Source of the DNA: Ceratodon purpureus
Taxonomy: Eukaryota > Streptophyta > Bryopsida > Pseudoditrichales > Ditrichaceae
Reading direction: 5' to 3'
DNA: 64,000 bases
NCBI GenBank assembly: GCA_014871385.1
Contig: CM026423.1
Coordinates: forward strand, 12,331,952 to 12,395,951
Under the pieces are notes generated by a model. The model saw nothing but the letters and a program-made list of their open reading frames with translations. It made no database searches and was not told the DNA's origin. Shown here in pieces: positions 12,847-22,132 of this stretch. A program made the position numbers and the translations under genes. Positions within the stretch are counted from its first letter, which is position 1. Each line of letters opens with the position of its first letter.

Positions 12847-13929
12847 TCACGACGACTTGTTCTCAGTTTTTGAAGGAGTTGCAACTGGAGTGGGAGTGAT
12901 GGTTTCTTTCTTCTCTTCGGAGATCTCACTGTTACCTTGAGACTCATCCGAGTCTCCCTTCACCTCCGACTCAAATTCCTTGGCAGCCTGTAAGACCATC
13001 GCAACAATAAACAAGAATTAATCGATTAGAAACTTTAGCTTAACCGCAAAGAGCAACAAAAGTCTTTCACGACAGTTCCAGATGCCACTGTGTAACTTAG
13101 GGGAGACTGCAGCCTACCTGCTGGAAGCTCTTCACTGACTGACCAAGTTTCTTTCCAAGCTGCGGAAGCTGCTTTGGGCCAAAGAGAAGAGCAGCCACTC
13201 CTGCAATCACTACAAGTTCCGGTGCTCCCAGTCCAAATAGCCCACACACAACGAAGTCTCGCTTCCTCTGTCTCGCAGCAGCTCCACGTCTAGACGCCAC
13301 ATTCAGGGCGCTCTTCCCTGAGCTGAAGCTGATGCTGGAACACGAGGCATGCACTTCTGCAAGATACCAAAAAATCACACTTAGAGATGTAAAACATCCT
13401 TCTCCAACACTCTCAAAGCCTTAGGAGCTGAGTCTGCTAGAATCACAATAGAGAGCAATAAAAACTGTGAACTCCAACAGTACCTTAAACTTCAAACACA
13501 ACAGGGTACAACTTAGAGCCATACACAACCACATGAAGCATGCTTGCAGAGTCCAAAATCAGTTACAGAATCCAAAAATGCTCTATTATCAATTCTGCCT
13601 TCGAATAATTACATCAAAAAACCCCCACAGACGTTTTCCCAATCACACACTACACACATCGATCACCAACAAGTGCTCGAACACTAGGCTATACGCAACC
13701 CTAAATGCGATAAACCCTAAGACCTGCTTCCTCACCATACCAGACCCATTTCTCTCACACCCAAATTCACTACCTCTATCAACTGAAACTCCCAATTGCG
13801 AGAAACCACAATACCTGAAGCAAAGAAGGCAGACGGTGGCGACGCCGCTCTCCTAGAACACGCGCTCACGGCAGCGCTCCGGTTCAAAGTGAACGCCCCA
13901 CATTGAACCTGGCACGCCACCGACGCCAT
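12847..13929 (-). CDS. TATA: Thylakoid TatA (Tha4), twin-arginine translocase subunit
   Basis: Pore-forming component of the delta-pH-dependent twin-arginine pathway, which carries folded proteins across the thylakoid membrane with TatB (Hcf106) and TatC. Three exons join in phase: 13929-13815, 13356-13118 and 12987-12847, giving 164 residues. Residues 1 to about 72 are rich in Ser, Ala and Arg and look like a plastid transit peptide. The mature part begins with the single membrane helix GAPELVVIAGVAALLFGP (82-99), which keeps the functionally important Glu after Pro, then the hinge KQLPQLGKKLGQ and an amphipathic helix ending in SFQQAAKEFESEV. A charged Ser, Glu and Lys-rich tail closes the protein. 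Intron 1 holds a sense-oriented telo-box at 13712-13720. Confidence 0.96.
13712..13720 (-). promoter_or_regulatory. Telo-box in TatA intron 1
   Basis: AAACCCTAA on the plus strand, hence TTAGGGTTT on the transcribed strand, within intron 1 (13357-13814). A second, degenerate CAACCCTAAA lies 15 bases to the left. Confidence 0.5.
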
Positions 13930-14880
13930 GATTCCCAACCGCAAAACTTAAACCCACACGAGAAAAACTGCGCAACTCCTCAAGCAAACTCTTCGAGAAA
14001 AAAAACTCCAGAGTTGCAGTGAATCGAGTTCTGACTGAAGTGATCTGATTCGACCAACAGGAAGGAGACGATCACCAGAGCCGGGGTTTATGAACTCGAA
14101 GTGGATAAGGTGGGCTCCACGCTCCGGTTACCCGCCGGCCCTCCATGGCTACAACATAGGTTGCATCAACCATTATTGTTCTCCAGATCTAAGAAACCAT
14201 CGTGCTCGGAAGATCTTCGTGGCTCTATCATCGAATGCTGCAAAATAATCACACCACATGTCGTTCTCGATGATGGCTGCAGGTTCCAGTCACATGCATT
14301 TGTCCTTGATTAGAGACGAAGTGCACTGCCTGCAACGTAATCAGGCTCTTAATCGGGTCCTAATTCCTTGCGTTCCTGCAGTTGGTTTGTGGCATGTCCG
14401 GGGTTTAAGTTACCCAGTCGGGGTTGAGAAAGATACGCGGCGTGCCATTTGTCGCGCGGAGGAAGTGACTGCATCAGCGATGGCAGTTGTTGCAGTTGCC
14501 GAGGGAGCCCCCGGACGCCACTGCACCACCGTTCCTACCGCAGCCCAGCTTCAGAGCTAGTTCGCAGCCGGACGCCTGGCACCCTGCCGCTATAACTTCA
14601 GCAACGTCCATGCGGGTGCTCTTGCTTTCCGTCAGCTCTCCGAGTTACTGACGGCTCTAGAGCAGAGCTGGTCACGATTCTGCAGCAGAGTTGGTATTGA
14701 TTCCGAATTCTGCATTGCAGTGATTGTTGCAGCTTTGTAGAATTCGAGCTCCCAGCTGCAGCTAGGCGCACAGCATCATTGTTGCGAATTAGGTGAATTC
14801 TCTCTGTTTCGGAGTGATTAGGGTGAATTGCGGTGAGGTTCGGATTTTGAGCTGGATTGGGAGATACGGAGCATAGTGTG
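13930..14880. promoter_or_regulatory. Head-to-head promoter region, TatA/rolling-stone-like gene
   Basis: The 951 bases between the divergent start codons hold both promoters and leaders. The right half becomes GC-rich toward the plus-strand gene. Short frames here (for example 14101-14313 and 14258-14560) have no protein-like features and are taken as leader sequence. Confidence 0.55.
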
Positions 14881-15741
14881 ATGGCCACCAAGATGAACGG
14901 GCGGCAGCCGCCGCCGGTGTACACTGAAGAGCAGCCTGCTACCACGGCCGGGGGGCCGGTGTTCCGGTTCTTCTTCAAGAGAGAAGCGTCGGAGCCTCTG
15001 CAAGTGCTGAAGCTCAGAACGGTGGAGTCGTCGTTCGCGCCCGCGTACAGGTCCTGGGGGAGCAAGGTGCTGCTGGTGTGGCGCCTGGTGGTCGCGCTCT
15101 ACTTCGTGGGCGTGGGGATTCTCTACGGCTGGATCCCCGACTGGAAAACGAGCCGCGTTCTGGCGCCCGTGTACCTGACCAACTGGGGCGTGGTCGCCGT
15201 CGCGGTCTACTACATCATCGCCACCATCAACTCCGTCCACAGCGTCTGCATCCACTCCAAGTACGAGCCCCTGTCGCGCTTCTGGCGCTGGCTCGCCGCC
15301 ATCCAGATCTTCCTGTTCGAGCTCACGGTGGTCCTGGAGACGCTCATCACCATCCTCTACTGGTCGTTTGAGCAGGTCGGGTTCTGCTCCGTGGACTGCG
15401 TCACGGGCCACGCCCTCGGCAACGCCTGCCTCATCGTCGAGCTCGTCTTCTCCCGCCTCCCCATCCGCCCCCGCCATGTCATCCTCACCATCATCTACCC
15501 CATCCTCTGGATCGCCTCGCAGATCGCCTGGGTGTACACCGACCACCCCCCCGCCTACCCCAGCACCCTCACCATGCGCAACGTCCGCAGCATCTGGGTC
15601 TGCATCCTCGGCCTCGTCGCCTTCGTCCTCGCCCACTTCCTCTTCTGGCTCATCGCCCTCGCCCGCGACAAGCTCTGTGCCGGTCGCTTCTACCCCGCCG
15701 ACGAAGGCAAAGAGTTCGATCATCCTCCGCTCCCGAGGTAG
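14881..15741 (+). CDS. Rolling-stone/AIG1-like polytopic membrane protein
   Basis: A 286-residue intronless gene for a membrane protein of unknown biochemical role. Hydrophobic segments lie at roughly 62-84, 97-118, 137-160, 172-190, 198-216 and 235-258, so about six membrane helices are expected. The YLTNWG motif at the second helix, and VVLETLITILYWSF in the third, resemble the rolling stone and AIG1-like families; that assignment rests on motif memory and is tentative. The soluble N-terminus contains VFRFFFKREASEPL, and a short charged tail follows the last helix. The ATG opens the frame right after a leader ending in CATAGTGTG. Third-position G and C are so frequent that the opposite strand also stays open for about 300 codons, unlike neighbouring genes. 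It shares a divergent promoter region with TatA. Confidence 0.8.
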   Translation: MATKMNGRQPPPVYTEEQPATTAGGPVFRFFFKREASEPLQVLKLRTVESSFAPAYRSWGSKVLLVWRLVVALYFVGVGILYGWIPDWKTSRVLAPVYLTNWGVVAVAVYYIIATINSVHSVCIHSKYEPLSRFWRWLAAIQIFLFELTVVLETLITILYWSFEQVGFCSVDCVTGHALGNACLIVELVFSRLPIRPRHVILTIIYPILWIASQIAWVYTDHPPAYPSTLTMRNVRSIWVCILGLVAFVLAHFLFWLIALARDKLCAGRFYPADEGKEFDHPPLPR

Positions 15742-15780
15742 CCCATCTCCTTCCTCGATCGATCATCTCCTTCTTCTGCA

Positions 15781-15826
15781 GACTGCAAATCTAGACAAAT
15801 CTAGACAAATCTAGACAAATCTGGAC
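15781..15826. repeat. 10-bp tandem repeat
   Basis: The unit CTAGACAAAT is repeated about three and a half times some 50 bases after the stop codon of the preceding membrane-protein gene, probably inside its 3' untranslated region. Confidence 0.75.
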
Positions 15827-15842
15827 TGCAAATCTCATTTAT

Positions 15843-16500
15843 TGCTCTCACTAGCAATTTGATTCACCATTCTTTCATGATCACGGCGCTTGTTGGAAAC
15901 CTCTGAACATATTATGCACATAGTCTAGATAGATCGAATTCCATCGCTCCCTGAGGCTGATTGTAGAGCTGATTGAAGAGCTGAGTCTTTGTACGCACGT
16001 AACATTGTAACTTGTAACATAAATTTAGGATGTAGAGACAGATATTGTTGAGATTAGTATGATTCATTCTGCGGCATGGTGGAGCTTCGGTACTTGGACT
16101 AGTTGAGAGATTATTCATTGTTCGGCGCTGTAAAGTGTTCATCTTTTTTCTGTTTTGCAATCTATCGATGCTTCCTTTTGATGCTGTCACCAGCAATTTG
16201 GTTTGTCATTCTTTTATGATCACGGCGCTTGTTGGAGATTTTTGGACATCTGCACATAGTCTGGATCAGGATTACTTCCGGAGTTTTGGACCAAATTTGA
16301 TCATTTTCTGAGGCTAGAATCCTCACTGATTGTAGAGTTTTGTAAGTAATCACTTCATGCAATATCTTGGGATGTAGAGAGAGATATTGTTGAGATTAGT
16401 ATGATTCACTCAGGACTGCAGCATGGCAGAGCTTCATCGGTAGTTGCACTTGTAAGAGGTTATTTATTGAATCGTTTTTGTTAAATTGCAATATATAAGA
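15843..16500 (+). repeat. Tandem duplication of a 320-bp non-coding repeat, copies B and C
   Basis: Two diverged copies lie head to tail, B at about 15843-16180 and C at about 16180-16500. Shared stretches occur in the same order in both: AGCAATTTG, GATCACGGCGCTTGTTGGA, GCACATAGTCT, GATGTAGAGA, GATATTGTTGAGATTAGTAT, GATTCA and GCATGG. The distal half also matches copy A downstream of RAD17. No open frame is conserved between the copies, so this looks like a non-coding repeat or a duplicated 3' flank. Confidence 0.75.
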
Positions 16501-16761
16501 AACATTGTGAAATGAAAAAGTTATAATTGGGTTTGAAAATTTCAATGCCTCTACATTGGATGTCTTAACAAAATCCCATATATAATAGTTGAATTCATAT
16601 GAAAAAATTGCAAAATTCGAGAGTACTTGAACAAAATTATTTGCAACATGATTGTTTTAAGAAATAAGTAGACCAACATTAAGAATTATGGAGCTCTCGT
16701 TAAACACTTTATTTATTTTTGAGTTTAGTCAATAGAGTGAAGAAACTACTCTTGTGAAAAT

Positions 16762-17658
16762 TTAAAATAGATGCTTTCTACACATAGGACATGATGTACC
16801 ACCACTAGTCATCCAAGAACTAATACACTCTTTGTGAAAGACGTGTCCACAAGAAGTCTTTTGTATACTTTTTGTTTTAGAGTCTTCATCATACGAACAA
16901 ATTGAACACAATTCATCTATTGTGATTGCATTCCTTGAAGTGGAACATATTTGTAGTAGGCTATAAAAAAATGATTGAATAAATGATGTTTGAAGATTTG
17001 TTGGAGAAGTTTCTACTCTTGAATAAGGTTTCTTCGCAATGATAACAAGACTTCTCCATTGTACGATATTGTTGGTGATGTCAAAATACTCATGCCTGGT
17101 AATGAAAATCATTGTCAATGAAGTTTTAATTAGATTCGAATACAAAGAATATATGTATAATTTATTATTTGCAATGTATTAAGCTTTTCATTTAAAAAAA
17201 GAAAATATGTTACAAATAAATAAAAATATAAAAGAAAATAAAAGAAACTTGTACCTGTATTCAGCCTTATACCATAAGCTAACAATATTTGGTGCAAATC
17301 TAGATTTCAATGTCTTTCGTCCTTCAAACATCCATAAGCAATCTGAAAAACAACATGTTATGGCTCTAATAACATTTTTGCAAATAGGGCAAGAATTTCC
17401 ATTAGTATCATTAAGGTTAAAAACCACAAAGCCTTTAGGACAAATAACTTTTTTGTTGTATGCTTCACATTGCTTATTTGTGCATATTCCTTCAATATTC
17501 AAACCGTTTATAATCCTACGCCAAGGTGGAGTTGTGTTGGAAGATGACACGTTAGAACTTGTCTTATTCATATATCCAAAGGCTCCATCGTTAGAAATAT
17601 CTACTTTTTGATAAAAATGATTGAATTCAAGTGCCAATTGCCATCTTGGTTGCCCCAT
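16762..17658 (-). CDS. RING-H2 protein with an N-terminal Cys-rich zinc domain
   Basis: Predicted E3 ubiquitin ligase of 245 residues from two exons (17658-17255 and 17095-16762) joined in phase across a 159-bp intron. The C-terminus is a RING-H2 finger: Cys198, Cys201, Cys217, His219, His222, Cys225, Cys237 and Cys240, with the stop five residues after the last Cys. Residues about 46-112 form a second Cys-rich module: PWRRIINGLNIEGICTNKQC, then CPICKNVI at 90-97 and CCFSDC at 102-107, probably binding zinc. The linker has ITNNIVQWRSLVIIAKKPYS. As I recall it, this two-part architecture is abundant in fungi, amoebae and ciliates and uncommon in seed plants. The gene is far more AT-rich than its neighbours. 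Substrate and localisation are unknown. Confidence 0.8.
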
Positions 17659-18598
17659 TTTACAAAATATATATATATATATATAAGATTCCAATATATA
17701 TAAGATTCCAATAGTATAAATATAAATATATAAAGAAAGTTCAATGTAATTAATAGTAAGTAATTGGGGATTAATCATCAATTTATATCGAATATCTAAT
17801 ACAAGTAAAAGATTTAAAAATAAAAATAAAAATAAAAATAAAATAATAAACATTTATCTTCAGATATGAGCTAAATATAAAGTTAAATCTAAAGATTGAG
17901 GGACTTAATTCGATATAAAATTAAAAAGATATTAGGAGTACATCTTTAACAATCTCTTTCATAATTTTCTTTTACCACTGCACTTTTAATTCTATTCAGT
18001 GCAGATTGTAAAATCCTGTGATGTTAAATTAGAAAATCCCAAATTAAACATGTTTAAAGCCTCAAAACCACCGAAGTACCCAAAACCAACACGATCTACG
18101 CGACATAATCCTCAAATCCTCTTGCGGACCAAGACCACATAACCGCCATCCAACCCCAAAACCCACACCATCACCACAACTCATAGATTCCGAACCGTCC
18201 AATGTAAGCGCGAGACAGATGATGTTGGGTCTCGCTGCAGTAACGGATCTAGAATCGTATCTTTCAAGAGAGCTCATTCAAACCCGTCACCACTCAAGGA
18301 CGAAGGTCCTAACACCCAAAACCAACACAATCTACAATTTCTGGAGTTTCCAAAACCTCAAATGTGTTGCATTTTATAGATAATAATGGTTCTAGTGATG
18401 GTGACGGTTTAAGATGCATTTAAATCCGACGCTGATGCGACGGGGAGCTTCTCTTCACGAAGGGGTTTTTGTGTCGAGGGCTGTTTTGCAAGCTGAGCAG
18501 CAGCTGGATCGCATCGGATCGCAGCGACCTCGACGATCTCACAGAGGAGAGGACCATTCCAGGAGGAGGACAGACTGACTGGTCTCTCGCACTTCGTC
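17659..18598. promoter_or_regulatory. Divergent intergenic region, RING gene/hydrolase
   Basis: The 940 bases between divergent start codons change sharply from AT-rich next to the RING gene to GC-rich next to the hydrolase gene from about 18420. Apart from simple repeats no defined elements were recognised. Confidence 0.5.
17667..17845. repeat. Simple-sequence AT repeats upstream of the RING gene
   Basis: A (TA)n run at about 17669-17684 is followed by two copies of an AGATTCCAATA-containing unit and, at about 17815-17845, an A5T-type run. These lie in the presumed promoter of the minus-strand RING gene. Confidence 0.7.
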
Positions 18599-20676
18599 AT
18601 GGCAGAGCCGGTCAGGAAGCCTCGGATCTCTGCCGCGTCCGCCCGCTCGCACACCCGGCGCGATGCTCCCAGGCGTGGCCCAGGGTTTCCAGGTTTGTGC
18701 ATTCCGCTTCATGGTCTCTGTGTATGGACATGTGATGTTGTAGTTTCCTGGAGTGTCAACTTTCCTCCATGATTTGGACCGGTGACGGTTTTAGGTCCCT
18801 CAGAAACTGCACTATGTCTCTGATCTCGTCGTCTTCGGTTGGTTCCAGTTCATGGTGTCTGTGTATGGGTTTACATTACATTTTTTGGATGTTGTTGAGG
18901 AGGATTTTATGACTAGTTTGTTGAATTAGGGTAGAGGACGGAATTTTAGTATGGTTAGGAGTGTGACCCTTTGTGGGTTTTTCATGGATTGGTCTTATGG
19001 AGTGGGTTTATGTGTGGAGAGGGATGAGGATGAGGAAGATCGGTGTTTTTTTTAAATGGGGTCGAGTGGTGTGTGATGTAATGAGGTTCTAGGAATTTTG
19101 AAATGCGATGTGCAAGTTTGGCGGGTTTGCGAGGTTTAGGGTTTAGGGTGAATGTTGTGAGATTTTCTAGATATTTGGGAATGTGGAGGTTTGGGGATTT
19201 GACTAAAGGGTGGAGGTTTTTGTGCAGGTTTTGTACGGAGGCTGGTTATGCTTGTTGGAGTTGTTGTGGGAAGTATGATATTTAAGATGATCACTCCACC
19301 GCCTGGGAAGGTGCTGAATGGCCCTGATGGAATTAAAGTTACAGCCCCACGAATTGAGACGCGGGATGGTAGGTACTTGGCTTACCGAGAAGTGGGTGTG
19401 AGAAAAGAGAGGGCACGGCATTATATCGTTCATGTTCATGGTTACGGTGGATCCCGCCTCGATACTATTGCGATTCCCGCGGTGAGTACTCTTGTTTAAG
19501 CTGCGGGTTTTCCCTCCAAGTTTCATTTCTTTTCACTTTGTATGTGGAATTTTCCATGTTTTGTTGGGGTGATATCGGAAGTCCGCTCCCTTCGTTTGCT
19601 AGGATTTGTGTGTATTACTTGCCCTGGGAATGCTACTGTGTTAGTGTGTAGCCTTTTGGGAGCATGGGTGTAGTTGTTTTTAATAAAGTTCTGTAGATTG
19701 ATCTTGAAGTTGCATTAGTGTTTATGTGTTGATGAATCTGTAAATTTGATGGTTGTGTTGCAGGAGGTTATGAATGAGCTCAGTCTCTATGTTGTGTCGT
19801 TTGACAGAGCCGGATATGGGCAAAGTGATCCCAACCCAAAGCGCTCTCTTAAGTCAGACGTGGAGGATGTTGAGGATCTCGCAGACGGGATCGGTCTAAG
19901 ACCCAAGTTTTATGTGATCGCATCTTCGATTGGGAGCTATGTTGGTTGGGGCCTGTTGAAGTACAAACCTGAAAGACTTGCAGGTGTTGCCTTTACAGCT
20001 CCAATGGTAAACTACTGGTGGCCGGGATTTCCCAAGTCAGAAATGGCCAAGGCATGGGGCTCACAGCGAACTGGGGACAAGATGTCTTATATGGTCGCTC
20101 ATTATCTTCCTTCGTTCACTTTCTGGTACAACATGGTCCAGAAGCGGCTTCCACGTTCGGTTCTCGAGTCTGAAGATGGAAATTTAGCTTTCAATGAAAG
20201 AGACCAGGAAGCTATAAAGATGCTGCCTACAATAATTGCTCCTGAGGTAATGACCGACTCAACCACTGGAGCTATTTATGTCTTTATTGTTACTAAAGCT
20301 TTATTCTTCAGTGTCCTACGAGAGGTTGATTCTGTGCTAATGCACGTCTTCATGATTTGTGCAGCACTACAAGGAGGCTACACAGCAAGGTACCTATGAG
20401 TCCAAGGCCAAAGATTGGATTATCATGAATTCAGACTGGGCATTCACACCCATGTCTCTTGAGAACCCATTTGATATCCCCGTTCACATCTGGCAAGGGA
20501 GCGAGGACTCCCTTGTTCCTGCTAACCTACAGAGGCACGTGGCTAGTAGCTTACCATGGGTCAAGTACCATGAACTTGAAGGCGAGGGTCATCTCTTGGA
20601 TTACTACTCTGGGTTTCCTGAAAAGATGGTTCGCACTTTGCAGGAAGACTCAAACCAAAAAGACTTCACATTGTGA
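18599..20676 (+). CDS. Membrane-anchored alpha/beta hydrolase
   Basis: Serine hydrolase of the alpha/beta fold, substrate unknown. Four exons join in phase: 18599-18692, 19228-19481, 19764-20246 and 20365-20676, giving 380 residues. A basic N-terminus (MAEPVRKPRISAASARSHTR) precedes one membrane helix at about 37-53. Then come the oxyanion-loop motif HVHGYGGS (100-107), strand and loop SFDRAGYGQSDPNP, and nucleophile elbow IASSIGSY with Ser171. Asp325 (GSEDSLV) and His353 (GEGHLLDYY) complete a triad. The first Gly of the usual GxSxG elbow is Ala here. The family resembles plant hydrolases annotated only as alpha/beta superfamily proteins. The start ATG lies shortly before the first splice site; the large first intron carries a doubled telo-box in sense orientation. 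Confidence 0.9.
19134..19148 (+). promoter_or_regulatory. Telo-box pair in hydrolase intron 1
   Basis: GTTTAGGGTTTAGGG lies on the transcribed strand about 80 bases before the end of the first intron (18693-19227). It is the same motif and orientation as in TYW1, TatA, ubiquitin-eS31 and NDUFAF7. Confidence 0.6.
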
Positions 20677-21481
20677 GCAACGGGCTAGCCATGTAGAGTA
20701 GTTCCGAGTTGTCTAGATGTTCCGTAACTTTCTGGAACTAAAAACAGCAGTGTGTAACGTGTAGCCTTTTTCTTTTGTCGTTGATAGGCTGTAATTTATG
20801 ACAGTTGAATGTTGTGGTCATGTAAATAGGCGTCTGCATTCGGCAGCCGAGGAAAGTACTTCATGGAACTCACCCTCCAGGTGCCATGGAAACCGAGAGC
20901 TAGTGAAGCTGTAGTTTTTTTGATATCTGTTATGTTGAGTTTCGCCTAACCAAGGCCCACCAGATCGAATCAATGATAAAAATACTGAAAATCATCCAGC
21001 ACATCAGTGGGGTGACTGGTCTCTTTTCCGTAAGGTGTGAAGTACGCAACATATGCACACCAAAGCACTGACAGAAGAAAGAATTCCACTGATGGAACTG
21101 GAAGCAGCTTCTGATGTCACACGTACGTGAGTGGTCCCCCCAAACTTTAGTTCCGAAAGTGATGTCTTCTCTCTTCTCTCCCAACCAGTGACTAGCACAA
21201 TTATTTCAGGAATTGCAGCTTGAGTTATCTTCACTTTCGCTTAGATTTAGAGAAGGAATCTTCAACTGAATCGAGCTGAGGTTCACAGGCAATCTGTGCA
21301 GATGTGGGCTCAGAGCTCCAAAGTGAAGCTCGCCTTATCGTATGGGGATCGGCTTCTCGTAGTCTCCACCCCAAACATTTGTATCTCCTAGGAAGAATCG
21401 TCAGGTAGTGTCATTCACGTGAGCAATCCCGATTGTTGTCCTCCTTGGCGTCGCTGATCTTCACCAGAAACCTTGTACTTG
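20677..21481. other. Intergenic region, hydrolase to GNAT gene
   Basis: It contains the hydrolase 3' untranslated region and the promoter of the acetyltransferase gene. Short minus-strand frames at 20930-21234 have no recognisable content. Nothing else is seen. Confidence 0.5.
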
Positions 21482-22132
21482 ATGGCGTTACAGACACACC
21501 GTATCATTCTACGCACCCCGATCCCCGAAGACGATGAAACCCTCGTTTCTCTCTACACCAACGCTGAGACGATGCGCCATCTTCCAACTCTGCACAACCA
21601 ACCTTGGGACGCACCACGGATGGCTGCTCGACGAGAGGCACGTGCCCACGACGAGCTTCTCGGGCGAGCACGCAACTTCACCGTTCTTCTCCGAAGCCGC
21701 GGTGGGGGAGAGCCTCGAGTCATCGGCCAAGCAGGGTACCGGACCATCTGGGGGGACGAAACTCCGAAGAGAGGCGAGCTGGGAGTGATCTTGACACAGG
21801 CGCAGCAGGGCAGGGGGCTCGCGTGGGACGTGCACCTGCTGCTGTTGACGCTGGGATTCGAAGAGTTGGGGTTGGAGGTGGTGGAGTGGATGACGGGAGT
21901 GGAGAATCAGGGAATGCGTGCAGTGTTGCAGAAGATGGGTTGTAAGGATTCGGAAGTTTTGGAAGAGGATCAAGATGGTGATCCTCAGAGTGCTCTGTGG
22001 CGCAAAGAAGCTGTGAAGTACACTCTGCACAAGGACGACTGGGCTGACTGCAAACGATGGTTGTGTGAGAAGGTGGATCGGTACTCAGCTGGCTCCAGAG
22101 GGGGATTAGGTCATCAGCATCATAACAAGTGA
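21482..22132 (+). CDS. GNAT-family N-acetyltransferase
   Basis: A 216-residue intronless gene for an acetyl-CoA-dependent acyltransferase of the RimJ/RimL-like GNAT type. The N-terminal strand and helix THRIILRTPIPEDDETLVSL with NAETMRHLP is characteristic. The central sheet contains RVIGQAGYRTIW and GELGVILTQAQQGRGLAWD, where QGRGLA (109-114) takes the place of the pyrophosphate-binding loop, followed by LLTLGFEELGLEVVEWMTGV and NQGMRAVLQKMG. Substrate is unknown. The start is the ATG next to MALQTHR; the two codons before it are not ATG. A weak His-rich C-terminus (GHQHHNK) ends the protein. Lack of introns and resemblance to fungal and bacterial GNATs make transfer or retroposition possible. 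Confidence 0.85.
   Translation: MALQTHRIILRTPIPEDDETLVSLYTNAETMRHLPTLHNQPWDAPRMAARREARAHDELLGRARNFTVLLRSRGGGEPRVIGQAGYRTIWGDETPKRGELGVILTQAQQGRGLAWDVHLLLLTLGFEELGLEVVEWMTGVENQGMRAVLQKMGCKDSEVLEEDQDGDPQSALWRKEAVKYTLHKDDWADCKRWLCEKVDRYSAGSRGGLGHQHHNK

Noticed and set aside
14818..15723. 301-codon minus-strand frame opposite the rolling-stone-like gene
   Set aside because: Its product is low-complexity (Asp, Glu, Gly, Ala, His) and mirrors the GC-biased third positions of the plus-strand gene; it is a shadow.
21060..21090. CTGACAGAAGAAAGA resembling the miR156 family
   Set aside because: Only the first ten or so bases match, the 3' half differs, and no hairpin partner was seen nearby.
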